From contig OZ026615.1 of the NCBI GenBank assembly GCA_964020975.1, forward strand, positions 33,236,103 through 33,300,102: a stretch of 64,000 bases of DNA, in the 5' to 3' direction. Within the stretch, counting starts at the first letter, position 1. Every line of letters begins with the position of its first letter. Under the pieces are notes generated by a model. It made no database searches. It had not been told where the DNA came from and saw nothing but the letters and a program-made list of their open reading frames with translations. This DNA is from Hermodice carunculata. Taxonomy: Eukaryota > Annelida > Polychaeta > Eunicida > Amphinomidae. Shown piece after piece: positions 1 through 13,569 of this stretch. A program made the position numbers and the translations under genes.

Positions 1-1107
1 TCATCTATGACTTTTGCCGATAACTACTTGCAGGACATGATAGTGCTGGAGGAATGCATGTATGCCTTTGCGGGCATTACAGGCTCCTTTGCGTAGGTTT
101 TGATACTCATTCGTTATGCCTTCTGTATCCCATCAGAGGAGCCACCGTGTTCCACCTTATGGTGCTCTTGTGGTTTACATTCAATGCAGGCCTATAGGTC
201 GATGCATTTCTTAGTGAGCCTTGTAGGCCTTCGGGCCTAGTTGACTTAATCTGGAACAGTATCAGGCTGTTTGTCCTGTCATTGCAGCCTGTTGCTGGCT
301 TGACACAGGAGTTCACTGCCCATGGAACAAAATACCCCCCCAGTGCTCGCCAGTTTCATGATTAGATCCTGTTAAGATCTCCAGGTCCAATGGAGCTGAA
401 ACCGATAGTGTCTACCCATGAGGCGGACAGCTGTCATGTTGGCGGGAGAGCACAGGAGGGTTTAGTGTTGTCCCACGCTGGTCTGTAAGGAGGGTTTCTG
501 GTTTCAGCTGGATTCTGCTGTCAGCGGTCTCAACTCCACACAGCTCTGAGGTTTTCTCTTCAAACACATCTCTTCACACAGACCAACGGTTACCCTCAAG
601 CTGCTGGTCCCGGTGGTTAAATGAGGTCAGTATGTCAGTAATGTTACACCCTCCACCTATACACTTGTATATCAGCAAATGGTGGTTGAGAGGTAAAGTT
701 ACATAACTGATACTAATACTTATTCTGTTTTATGGTGTCCTGTTGTAAATATACAAGAGGCCCATATATAGGCTGTTGAGCCTGTCTGCCAATTGTGTTT
801 CCAAACAAAATGTGTTTAAACAAACTGATAAGAGATATTTGGAGTAATATTATTATTAGTAAGTACACTTACTTCTTGACCACTAAAGAAGCCCACCCAA
901 CCAACCCCACTCTATCTTATTGCTGATGTCAACTGACTAATGTCCAAAGAGGAAGGATGAGATGGGGAGCATGTGCACCAGGAGTTGCTATCAGTTCCAC
1001 AAGAGTCAAACTCAACTGGATTCATGAGCATGCACCCAAACACAGAGGTCCAGGCAAATAGTGGTCAAGAGTTAAGTGTATATATACTGATATTACTCCA
1101 AATATCT
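1..1107 (+). mobile_element. DIRS-type retroelement fossil, copy A (3' tail only)
   Basis: The left edge of the window cuts this copy. Bases 1 to about 95 read as the C-terminal end of a DIRS-type tyrosine recombinase and match the same part of the longer copy near 39,480-39,560. Non-coding tail follows. The element ends in a terminal block at 833-1,107 whose first and last 17 bases are perfect inverted copies of each other (AGATATTTGGAGTAATA and its complement). The same kind of block closes the two other copies in the window. Plus-strand orientation. It is a broken fossil; how much lies to the left cannot be seen. Confidence 0.7.
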
Positions 1108-1434
1108 TGTCTCACTTACGGTTGATTAGAACAACTGCTCTTTTTTCTTTTTTTTTTTTTTTTTCTTTTTTTTGTGAAAACAGGTGGTCATTTGTTGGTA
1201 TGGCTTGATTGTCTGCTCCTCTGCGGCAATTGCCACGTCTATAAAATCTTTTTCATGTTCATCAGAAAATGTGAAGGATACCTTCAGATTGCCATCATCA
1301 TCATGCACTGGCTATCACTGCTTTAGTTTTCTTTACATCTTGCCATGTTTAGCACTAATGTAGTTCTGTGTGCTATCACATACTGGCTGAGAGAACGGTT
1401 GTGTTTGTGACATCAGCAACAGTTTTGCACTAGT

Positions 1435-4400
1435 GACCATGATCTGGAGGAAAGCCCATGCTTTTGGGGTCTCAATTGTTCTGAAAAGACCTGGCATTCA
1501 CAGTGGTGCCACCACTCGGTTCTTGTAGAACAGGGAGGGGGGGATGACATCCAGTGAAAATGCACCCACCATTCTTCCTTCCTCCTCTGGTTCCATTTCA
1601 GGCTTGCTCTAGAAGTTGGGACCTCTGTTGACTTTTATCTGGATGACCTGTTTCTGTGCTGTGTTCACTGCCTCTCTTGCTGAATTTGTTTTCTGAGCTC
1701 TGCTGGTCTCTTTCGAGATAGAGATGACTTAAATTTGATCTGCTGATCCTCTCACAATTGTGGAAGTATGTCTGGTCTTGGCTCGAAAATGTTTGTCTCC
1801 AAAATGGCATCTGGCAGGTCGAATCACATACAGAGGGGTTTTGTGCTAGATGGGGAGGTGTGTGGCTGCTCTATGAGCAGTCCTGGAGAAAATACAAGAG
1901 GGCCAGGTGTAGGTGTGCTGCCAAACGTCAGGCCATCAAATCTGAGTCTTCCACCTGAGCGACGCAATGGAAGTGAGCCCCAAGAGTTGCATGTCAGGCT
2001 GCAATGGAACCTCTCACGAGGGTCCCAAGCACTTGGCCCCCACCTGAGGTGATGACAGGAGGTTCTTTGGCCACTGCACCTGGACTCTGGGCAGTCTTGG
2101 AGGCGATGGCCAAGTACCAACAGTTACAAATGGATCTGATTGGGCAGCTGTCTGACCCCTCTATGCTGGTTACTTCGGATCCACATCCAAAGAGGCGGGC
2201 AAAGACCCACCTGGATCTTCTGAGTGCTCAGAACCCAAGGTAGCCTCCACTGAAACCTTCAGGCTCCGATCTGAGCATCCTGAAACCCGACCCAATTCTC
2301 AAAGCTCTTGTGTCCCAGACCTGGGGTCAAATGCCAGCGCACCACGCAGCACCAGAGCTCTAGCTGGTTCCACGAGCTCCCAGATCCAGGACCTCGGGTT
2401 GAACATATTGGTATCTCAGAGCATTGAAACCCTGGCCAATTGCCCAAGCTCCAGGATCCGTGACCTCAAGTCAAACGTCCAGGTATTTGGAAGCACCAGA
2501 GATGGTTCGTAAGTCTGTGGTGGTGGTGTTTAACTGTAATGACCCTTTAGGTCCTATGGTTGTGTCCCTACCATGACCCAGGTGCCAACTCTCATGCCTC
2601 CAACTACTGTGCCAGCTGCTCTCCCTTTGGGCCTGACCTTAACCGAGCAGCTGCGCTCTCACTGTGTCCTGTTGAGCCGGGTACCCTGCCTCTGTCCTTG
2701 GAGAGGCAAGCAGAACACAAGCTATGTGAAAAGCAGCAGTTGCGGACAGACACTTCATCTGCTCCTACCAGCACATCCACCATATCAGAGTCGGCCTTTT
2801 CATATCAGCAGCTCGCTCCCTCTGTTCTGAGCCAACTCTCACTTGGGCCGCAGGCTCTGGAGTTCTTGCAACTTCAACAGGTGCCCTCTGGCCAGCCTAC
2901 CCACTTGTTGGTGGCAGCTGTGGCTCCCACCCTCAGCCTCCCGCAAGTCCAACTCTCTCACCCTTAGTGGGAGGAGCAGGTGGGGGCTGCGGAGGTGGCA
3001 GCGACAACTTCTGCAGAACTTGTTGTTCCCCTATGCAAGGCAAGGTGATGGACCTGCTTCTGTCAAAAATGGCCTTCCTGTCTGCTTGACCAGGCTTTGG
3101 GTGCTATGACTGCAATGCCTGGTGCCTAGGTTTTGGGCATCAACATGGGGGAGAAGGAGTTGTTGCTTTTGGATTCATTGTGTAGTAGGCCCAGGTCGCT
3201 GGCTGACAGCTGGCAACCATGCCGAAGTCGCTGTCCTCAGCAGAGCCCAGTAGCATCCATAGCACAGACAAAACCAGCTTCTGTCCCTATGGACACTACT
3301 CTGGCGCCAACTCAGAGCTTTGAGCAGGTCAAAGCTCTCAATCATAGCCTAGTGAGCAACCAAGCTGTGGCTGCTCAGCCGGAGGAGAGAAAAAGGGGCC
3401 ATTATTATGTGCTGTTAGGACTTATCCGTGGAGGATGCAGGACATAGGTCCCGATTCCTTTCTTACCCTTTGTCACTGATTTTTATCACCAGCAGACGGC
3501 CAGGATTCGTGGCACCTGGGTTCCCGTGCAGCCACCAATGTGCAGCTATCTGAGGCAAGGGCAGTTCTCCCACAGCAGGACATCCAGAGGAAATTGTGTT
3601 CCACCCCAGAGCAGATCTACTTGTCACAGTCACTGGTGGATATAGATTGGGAAGAGTATGCTGCGAAGGCGCTGCAGGTCGTTTCTATATCCTTGGATTC
3701 CTTCAGAAGGATGCTAGAGGCTATCTTACTCTGACATTTCAATGTTGGCTCTCAGGTCCCTCTTGGATGACCTTCAGCATTTGACACAGATCACGGAGCT
3801 TGTGTTTGTTATGCAGGGTCACCCATCTCCAGGGTCATAGGTTGTCTGATCCAATCTACCGTCAAGCATGCATGGTCCCCTCTTCTATCACATGATGTTT
3901 GGAGGAGAGATGGGAGACATTGTTCCACATATTCAGGACCTTTAAGCCCACTCTGCTGAACAGGCCTGGATGAAGGCTGGGGTCCATTGGCAGTCTCATG
4001 CTGGTCGGCAAGGAGGTGTCCCGGCTTAGGCCAGGATTCTGCTGTTGCCGGCCTCAGGTCACAACAGACGTGGCCTCCTCACTCGGACCACCCCAGGCTG
4101 TTGGTCTTGGTGGTTGTTGTGTCAATATGTGTGCCTCGTTACTCCCTACTACCAATCAATTTGTATATTGGCAATGGTGGTAGAGAGGTAATGTTATATA
4201 ACTAATATGTGATATTTTTAGTAATTTTGGTATTAGTGAGTATACTTACCTCTCAACCGCCACAGAGGTCCACCCGACCTCCCTGCTTCCACTCCACACA
4301 TGACGTCCACTGACCAATCATGAGAATGAAGGAAGGATAGAAGCGCATGGGCACGTGAAGTCACCTCCCATCCCACCCCCACCCCCCGCTTTACAGGAAC

Positions 4401-4553
4401 TGAGTGGTGGCGCTGCCGGGGCTGCCAGGTCTTTTCAGAGTAATTGAGTCCCAACTCAAATATGTCAGGCGTTGTGGCCCAGACACGGAGGTCCAAGGAA
4501 TGGTGGTCGAGAGGCAAGTATACTGATCACTAATACCGAAATGACTAAAATTT
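1435..4553 (+). mobile_element. DIRS-type retroelement fossil, copy B (short derivative)
   Basis: The left terminal repeat lies at about 1,438-1,600 and is matched in inverted orientation by the block at 4,214-4,553; both share the motif TCTGAAAAGACCTGGCA. Between them, about 1,730-3,780 matches the ORF1 (gag-like, proline- and glutamine-rich) region of copy C at 34,240-36,650, and about 3,960-4,150 matches the 3' non-coding tail of copy C near 39,900-40,090. No reverse transcriptase, RNase H or recombinase part is recognisable, so this looks like a non-autonomous shortened relative. It is clearly broken and old, being strongly diverged from copy C. It lies about 330 bp from copy A in the same orientation. 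Confidence 0.7.
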
Positions 4554-4667
4554 TCACATATTCACGCTAAATTTAAAACAAAATTCTAATAAGAACAATA
4601 CTTGATCTCAGAACAGAGCACCGTAGCACCTTTCATCATCAATGTCCCGTTGTACCTGATCTATGAA

Positions 4668-4683
4668 ACACACACACACACAC

Positions 4684-4687
<4 letters not shown>
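4668..4687. repeat. Short (CA)n microsatellite
   Basis: About ten CA units directly before the start of an ACAAGAGG-type dispersed repeat. Confidence 0.9.
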
Positions 4688-6616
<1,929 letters not shown>

Positions 6617-6670
6617 CTACGGCAGTTGTGGCGTGCTTCTTACGAGACCAGACTGGGCCTCAATAAATTA

Positions 6671-6781
<111 letters not shown>

Positions 6782-7261
6782 TGTTAGGACTACGTCTTTA
6801 CATGTAATATGTCACTTTAATTTGTTGTAACAGACATATAAGTCAGGATTACGTTGATCAGGAGATCAGAAACATACTGGAGCAATTGAATTCGTCAATA
6901 GTTTAACAAGGCAAGATATCTCCACGAAAATATTAAACTGATAACAAAATACATCATTCACATCATGAATGCGGAAACTGTTGACGTACTTCAACATGTT
7001 TGAGAACATTTGAGAAATGAATTTTGAAAAAGTGGAAGTTTTTTCACGATCGTCACAAAAAAATCCTACACTGGCAGTTGGCTTCTGAAGACAGGGATCC
7101 ACTTGCCTGCAATGACCGGAGAATTTATGGCGAAACCCCATTATACGAGGTTTCTAACGTGGCGCAAGTATGACCGTACAAGTATAGAACAGGCATACTC
7201 TTCCCAATTTTCAATAAGGCTGGTCCGGGGGGAAATCACAGGCTAATGTCTTAAATCTGCG

Positions 7262-7301
7262 GAAGCCTATCAGGACCACCACCAAAAAAAAAAAAAAAAT
7301 G

Positions 7302-7339
<38 letters not shown>

Positions 7340-7528
7340 AATAAATAAATAAAATAAAACTCAAAATTTCAACTTTTATTATCGAAGTTTTGACAATTTT
7401 CTCGAGGTTTTTAAGTCCAAATTTCGCCTTTTAAAAGACGAAATTTCAAGTTTTAAAAGTTGAAATTTTGACAAAAACTCCAAATTTCGAGCTTTATTTT
7501 ATTTATTTTTTGTGGTCCTCATGGCTTC
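7262..7528. repeat. MITE-like foldback with A-rich arms
   Basis: The left end reads GAAGCC...AGGACCAC followed by A-rich AAAT units, and the right end mirrors it (ATTTATTTTTTGTGGTCCT...GGCTTC). The core carries mirrored modules around CGAAATTTC and TTTTAAAAG. Length 267 bp, no coding capacity, so a non-autonomous DNA element is the simplest reading. No clear target duplication. Confidence 0.5.
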
Positions 7529-8052
7529 TGTACAAATCAGTTGTTGTTGTTGTTGTTACTAGCTTAGCTGTATACTTTCATAAAGTTTAGTGCTTTTACT
7601 CTGGGAATTGTAACATGAAAGATTGGGAAATAATGCGTGATTTAATACATACATTGATCATTACCTGCTGTTTAGTGTCTTCAGCCTATGCTGTGCATTG
7701 GGAAATATTTTTATGTTCTCCAGGGAAATAGGGAGGCTGGACACCCGCCTATCCCTCCATAAACACTCTCATTATTTTCACTTTACTGAAATTTAAATAC
7801 AGATTGCAGCATAATTTAATAAAAGCAAGCGCCTAGCTTCTCGAGTCCCGTCTAACAAACACAAATCAGGTATTTGATAACCATTTATCTGATGGGAATT
7901 AAACTTGAACCGAATCAGAGGACAAGCGTATGGTTTCTTTGTCCAAAGAGACGTAATCAATAGGACAGTTACCATGCCTACATTTGTGAGACAACCTAGC
8001 ACTGAAACATACTGCGTAAGGTAAACAACCCATGACAGGTCCATAGGCATAG

Positions 8053-8150
8053 TGACGTCAACAAATTACGCACTAAACCACATGACGCTTCTCACGTGGC
8101 TGACATCAAACGTCACTCGTGAAAGATTCCTTTGCATGGAGATTATAAAT
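8053..8150 (+). promoter_or_regulatory. Predicted promoter of the HhH gene: CRE, E-box, half-CRE, TATA
   Basis: A perfect cAMP response element TGACGTCA lies at 8,053-8,060, a CACGTG E-box at 8,093-8,098, a CGTCA half-site at 8,111-8,115 and a TATA-like TATAAAT at 8,144-8,150. The start codon is at 8,225, so transcription from about 30 bp after the TATA would give a leader near 45-50 nt. Order and spacing fit a compact CREB/CREM-type promoter. The motifs are seen; their function is inferred. Confidence 0.5.
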
Positions 8151-8224
8151 AAGAACGAAAAAGTTTGTTTTCAGCGCAAAAATCACCATAAAGATGCACA
8201 TATCTGCCTACAGGTAAATTCAGA

Positions 8225-10135
8225 ATGGTTCTCGTCGATTTGAATAGCTGCTCCAGCAAGTTGTTGACGGGAATTCCAGGAATTGACCGACAACTTGCAG
8301 AAAACATCGTTAAATATCGTAGGATGCACAAAGGGATGCGGTCCATGGGCGAATTATGGAAAGTACAAGGTATGAACAGAAGTAAATTTAAACTGCTGCA
8401 AAAACAAGTCTATGTGTCCAGTAAAACTGCCTCTGCCACAGGATCTCGTTTGCCGTGTGCTCGCGTATCTCTAACAGACTCAATGATGAAATTTATAACA
8501 AAGAATAGAACAAAAGAAGCGATTAAAAATAAGCGAGACTCCAAAGTTCCAAAAAAGTGTGTGGCTAGTAAGACGAATTCTGCTGATCTTGCAGATTTGA
8601 TCATAAAAATTGTACCAACTCCAGATGGCATAACGTCCAGGCTACCGTCTGAAAACCAGAGAGACAGAAAATATTCTCGATCAGCGCCGCTGCCAAGGAG
8701 AAGCAGAGCGGGTACCCCAACGACTGACATTCATACAGAATATTACAAAGATTCATGTGATGCTCTGTCTCCACCACTTGGACAAGTGATGAACAATTTG
8801 CCTGAAAAACCGTCAGAAACAAGTATAGCAGTGTCAAATGTAGATGCTGAGGCAGTTATAACAAACAAGGAAGGACCAACTGTTTCTGAGAAAGCAGAGA
8901 AGATGCCACAAAAGGCACAAGCACAGCCGTCTATGATAATAGCGCCTTCTGCGTCAGGAAATCGGCTACATTTGTCCTGTACCCTAGATAAACGTGTGGT
9001 AACCATTCCTCCGTCATTATATTACCGCTATCAAGACATTTCTAAGACACCGCCAAATACAACGGATGAAACAAAACTAGAAACTGAAGTTGAAAAGAAA
9101 GATTCATGTAATGAACCTTTGCATGTGGGCCTAACCACGGAACTGCGCCGAGACTTGGACAGCGGAGAACTTCTGGAAGTAGACCTAGGACTTCAAAGGG
9201 AAGAAGGCCTTTGTTTAGAGGAAATCGCCATGCTACCAGGCCAGAAAAAGAGTAAAGATTCCACAAATGATTTTATTGCAGCATTGCCAAGCCTAAAATT
9301 ACCGCCTCAGGACAGCCTTCAAAATCCAGATATTGACAATACAGTATCAGGACAAGAACATAATCCCGAGTTTTTTACACAAGATAAACTGGCAGGCAGA
9401 CTCAGTGGAAAGCTTTTGAGGATGATAGAAGAAAGAAACCCTGTCGATTTAAAGGATAAGAAACAATTTATCGAAGATTGGATCAATTCTGTTAATAAAG
9501 CTTTGAATTTTAGGAACATGAAAGATACAAATCGAGCAAGGTTGAGTAGCCGTCAAAATATGCAAAGGAAAGTGCCTCTAAAATCAAACCAGGTGTTTCA
9601 AAAGGCTCTAGATCAAATACCTTCTGCCTGGAGAGTATGTACACCTGAAGCAAAAACGTGTCCTCACAAGTCAACCGTCAATACTTCTCGCGAATCCAGA
9701 AACGCCCTCAGGAAGAATCTAGCATCGAGGATGAGATCGTCATCCGCAGGTTTCCCATTGACACCTAATTTAAAACAGTCTATGCCTGAAATGCTGGAAA
9801 ATTTGGCTAGAGAATGTCAAAAAAATGACCAACGACATACGTACAGATTTCGTATGAAATGTGAAAATGACATCGAACTAGATAAAAAGGATGAAAGAGG
9901 CACTTCACAAGCCCGGTCCCGTGCTTGGCAAAGGGGATCTGGTACCCCAAGTGGCAGGACGGTGTCCTACCTAAAAGCAGACACACTGGAAAACAATGAA
10001 GTAACGGAAAAACACACATATCCAGCAAACAGAGCGCAAACATGTACAGCATGTATCCAAGAGGAACGAGCATTGAGAGAACCTAAGAAACGTGTGAAGT
10101 TGCGTTCTTCTCGTGCGAGATATATAATGCCATAG
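8225..10135 (+). CDS. Intronless 636-aa protein with N-terminal helix-hairpin-helix domain
   Basis: One uninterrupted ORF from an ATG in good context (AGAATGG) to TAG. Residues 1-65 match the ComEA/T2SK-like helix-hairpin-helix pattern: an opening VDLNSCSSKLL, the hairpin GIPGIDRQLAENIV, a second helix with FRSM-like spacing (MRSMGELWKVQGM) and a closing LLQKQVYV. Such domains bind DNA non-specifically. Residues 66-636 are low in predicted order: rich in Lys, Ser, Thr, Pro and Asn, with basic patches (PLPRRSRAG near 160, KKRVKLRSSRARY at the C-terminus) that could be nuclear signals. No catalytic domain is recognised. The lack of introns beside an exon-rich gene suggests a retroposed or lineage-specific gene. 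The body carries no stop over 1.9 kb and shows coding-like bias, so it is probably real. The acceptor-like TTCAG just before the ATG leaves a 5' non-coding exon possible. Function unknown; nuclear DNA binding is an inference. Confidence 0.8.
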   Translation: MVLVDLNSCSSKLLTGIPGIDRQLAENIVKYRRMHKGMRSMGELWKVQGMNRSKFKLLQKQVYVSSKTASATGSRLPCARVSLTDSMMKFITKNRTKEAIKNKRDSKVPKKCVASKTNSADLADLIIKIVPTPDGITSRLPSENQRDRKYSRSAPLPRRSRAGTPTTDIHTEYYKDSCDALSPPLGQVMNNLPEKPSETSIAVSNVDAEAVITNKEGPTVSEKAEKMPQKAQAQPSMIIAPSASGNRLHLSCTLDKRVVTIPPSLYYRYQDISKTPPNTTDETKLETEVEKKDSCNEPLHVGLTTELRRDLDSGELLEVDLGLQREEGLCLEEIAMLPGQKKSKDSTNDFIAALPSLKLPPQDSLQNPDIDNTVSGQEHNPEFFTQDKLAGRLSGKLLRMIEERNPVDLKDKKQFIEDWINSVNKALNFRNMKDTNRARLSSRQNMQRKVPLKSNQVFQKALDQIPSAWRVCTPEAKTCPHKSTVNTSRESRNALRKNLASRMRSSSAGFPLTPNLKQSMPEMLENLARECQKNDQRHTYRFRMKCENDIELDKKDERGTSQARSRAWQRGSGTPSGRTVSYLKADTLENNEVTEKHTYPANRAQTCTACIQEERALREPKKRVKLRSSRARYIMP

Positions 10136-10569
10136 CTTTCATCGTCATGTGGATAGATTTTCCAACGACAGAAACTATAAATGATTATTCTAACTGCATT
10201 GGTCTCGTATGATATAAAAGAGACGTAGGCCTGCGACTATACGATAAATTTAATCGTGTTGTCATAGTAACGTACGTTTAAATGGATGTGTACAATATTG
10301 TTGCACCCACTAAGTTAACTCTTATAACAGAAAATTACCTGAAAGAATATATATCTTTTTGTGTGGTTTACGATATCATCAAGGTTGGTCTCGTTTCTCT
10401 TTTCAATAATGCCAGCAGCTAAGGTCTGTACTGATTTATCATTGAACATGCGGTGATACGGTATCTTAGACTGATGATGGCTGAATTGGCCGTATCATTG
10501 ACGATTTAGAAATTGCGGTTGTAATTACTTGAACATTGCATATGAAGATGTGAAATGTAGGAACCGGTG

Positions 10570-10570
<1 letters not shown>

Positions 10571-10636
<66 letters not shown>
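10571..10636. repeat. (TG)n(TA)n microsatellite
   Basis: About 8 TG units run straight into about 25 TA units, 435 bp after the HhH gene stop. An AATAAA at about 10,655 just beyond it is a possible poly(A) signal for that gene. Confidence 0.9.
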
Positions 10637-10637
<1 letters not shown>

Positions 10638-10847
10638 GCTGAGATCAGTAATTTCAATAAAGGCAACTGTATAAATTAACAATCAGTGATGATCACTATT
10701 ACAATGTACACAAAAATGAAAAATGATCACTTATCCTTATTCAAAGAAATCAAGATCAGAGGTGAAGAACTCTCATGTCATCGGTTGAAAAATTCTCCAC
10801 TTATGCGTTCTTGACAATATAATACCAATCTTCCAAAATGAATAGCT

Positions 10848-10979
10848 TTATTCATCTTGCCTCTTCCTGGATGATAAAGCAGCTTTCAACTTCTCAAGAT
10901 TTGTTTTGCAACCTTCTGAGCTCATTTCCTTAAACACTTCCGTAAAGTCTGGTGTGCGAACATCCAATACTAAGTTCAT
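10848..10979 (-). CDS. Possible short ORF or terminal exon, 43 codons
   Basis: On the minus strand an ATG at 10,979 opens a 43-codon frame ending in TAA. The product looks protein-like, with charged amphipathic text such as DFTEVFKEM and TNLEKLKAALSSRKRQ. The poly(A)-type hexamer AATAAA overlaps the stop codon. A TTAG in the frame just after the ATG could be a splice acceptor, which would make this the last exon of a gene further right, but no partner exon was found. It may also be chance. Not recognised. Confidence 0.25.
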   Translation of the reverse strand: MNLVLDVRTPDFTEVFKEMSSEGCKTNLEKLKAALSSRKRQDE

Positions 10980-10992
10980 ATCTTTTGAGATA

Positions 10993-11179
<187 letters not shown>

Positions 11180-13565
11180 ATTCTTGGAATTTATATACGG
11201 GCACCAGAGTGATAAATAATACAAAACATGATATACGTTGTCATATTTGTGACTAAAATAATTTCACACTTTAAAACATGAAAATAGTAGATCATAAAAA
11301 AACGTACATACATCATGTTGTGTCTAGTGCTTCCGCCTGATCCCTGACTTCTCCACGTAAACGCCATGCCTCTGCGAGAAACCCTTTACAGGTACTGTAA
11401 CAAACACCGTGGCAGCGGGTCTTGTCAGAAGAAAGCTTCTACAGTCAAGAAACACTCATGTTTTGACAAATATCGAGACCTTGATAAAGCGTGTTCAGGA
11501 GGAGCAGTTTCCGCTTTCTTTCAGTTTATGCAGTCTCGATTCTAATAATTTTTAATTTTTACATTTCTTAAATTTGGACAAACAAAATGTTCTTAAGTCT
11601 TGTTTTCATATTCACATGTGAGGCATTTGTCTTGCCTAGATATGCCACATGTTAACAAATCAGTCTGAAGACCTAGACAGTTTGTTGGCTGTATATTTTA
11701 CTCTTGCACCCTCAAAATCATTGAAACGAAATAAACATTTTTCTTGTCTGGTACATGTTTTCAAGTATTCATATAATGCCATGGATTCTATTTTGTTTAT
11801 TTCATGAGAAATTGGATTAAATACCTCTAAACTTTATCATACACCGTAGGCATTTTATCCCGTAAAACTGCTTGGTCCAGACCCACACTAATCCATATTT
11901 TGTAAATTTATTCCGTGTATGACCCATTGCTGTGCTGCAGGTTGCTCTTTCATATGTATTTTTTAGCCAAATCTACATCCATGAGACCATGAAGACAGAG
12001 ATACATTTTCCTATAACTTGTTGCCAGCAGTCACTCTGTTTATGTTTTCATGAGAAACTAGTACATTGCACATATCACGAGCTGGTTTTAGGTGAATCCT
12101 AATAATCAGAGTCAGCTAATGACTACGGAAATAGCATAGCCTACCGAAATTTTTATATTGATCGCATTTATGTATGGGTGCATCACCCAACATCCAATTG
12201 TTTTTGCCTGTCTAAGCCTTTAACTTTTGTCATTACTTTTGATTTTGAATTATTAAATTTCATACCCCGCCAAGAGGCGAACTGACCAGCCACGCTTAAC
12301 ATTTCATGGGATTGTGCTTTAGAGTGCCATATGTCATACAGCCAGGCCGGTGTGATTAGACAATCAAATTAATGTATACTCGTGTTCTTACTTTGCAGTG
12401 AGTCAATAGTCTTTCATAGCCAGACAAAACAAGTAAGAAGACAAAATACAACCTAGGTTTACGCCAGCAATGGCTTGAAACCAACAGTTTTCAAAAGGTC
12501 ACAAGATAACTATTTTTTCAACGTTTTCACATGAACCAAACAGTTATTTCCAAAACCTCACATAATTTACATAAATAAAATAAAACTTTACAAGAGCTTT
12601 GCACATAATTGGTTCTCGGTTCTTTAAAAATTCATTTGAAACATTGTTGACAATAGACATGTAAGCTTCTCTAATGAGTGCCTAAGAGTATGGTAATCTA
12701 TCTAAAAATCATCTAGTGTACCACAAGGTCCATTTACTGGTTCTTCTGTACATAAATTACGTATACGTAAAATCTCAATTTATATGTCATTTTTGCTAGA
12801 TCCAGGTGCTCCCCCAAATTTTTCTTACAATTACCAAAAATTTTGCTTATTTCTTTTGGGTGATTGATGATACGACTTTTGTCTTGCAAATTGGGAGGAG
12901 AGATGGTGTCAAAAGTGCGTACAGAGTAAGAGTTATTTCCATTTTAACGCTGCAATATTCCTCAATAAGCTTTTGTGTTCTTGAGAACTCTTTCGTATTT
13001 CTTTCTTTTTTTTCTGAATTACATTTGTCATTTGGACCTTTTGTTCTGCCCTTTTGGGTTTTTTTTTTTTGTTTTTGCTTTTGTTTTTGTTTGTTTGTTT
13101 TTTTTTTTTTTGTGCGAGTTGTTTAATTCTCATGTATTCATTCCATAGGTCACGGAGTATTTCTGGGGAAGCAACTTCACATTTGGACCAATGCCTGTAT
13201 ATCCTGTTGGCAATTTTATGGTCGTGTATCAAGAGAACCAATTTCTATGTCCCCATGCAAACACTTCTACTTTGAACTTTTGGCATGTATGCATAGAGAA
13301 CTTTACTATATTAGAAATGAAGTTACTTTTCGGACTTGCAAAGATGTGACAATCGAAAAATGAAAGAGGGGGAAACACACACACAAAATACGCGTGATCC
13401 AGTTGGCTTTAATTTGTCATTTTTATGAAATACGCTTATTGTATGTGGCGACAGCTGGCCCGTAAGACCACAGGGGCTTGACTCGTTAACACAACTCCCG
13501 AATATCTAACTTCTTATATAGTACAGGACAGGAATATAACATGACAGGTGCGTCGTCATATGGTG
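11180..13565. other. Intergenic, no supported gene
   Basis: AT-rich DNA with no long ORF. A 59-codon ATG frame lies at 11,366-11,545 (+), with Cys and Lys and a GTACTG donor-like site, but nothing supports it. Around 12,700-12,760 the plus strand reads SSSVPQGPFTGSS, which recalls the SGVPQGSILGP block of LINE reverse transcriptases; the surrounding frame is unreadable, so at most a very degraded LINE scrap. A minus-strand frame at 13,130-13,241 has coding-like text (ANRIYRHWSKCEVASPEILR) that I do not recognise; it may be another old ORF scrap. Confidence 0.4.
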
Positions 13566-13569
13566 GCGA

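Noticed and set aside
7793-8050. 85-codon minus-strand ORF divergent from the HhH gene
   Set aside because: No recognisable motif or codon bias and it overlaps the promoter block; a bidirectional promoter gene cannot be supported.
8410-10073. Several minus-strand ORFs opposite the HhH gene
   Set aside because: They are antisense shadows of the 636-codon frame.
12660-12790. LINE reverse transcriptase fragment (VPQG-like)
   Set aside because: Only about a dozen residues match; not enough for a called element.
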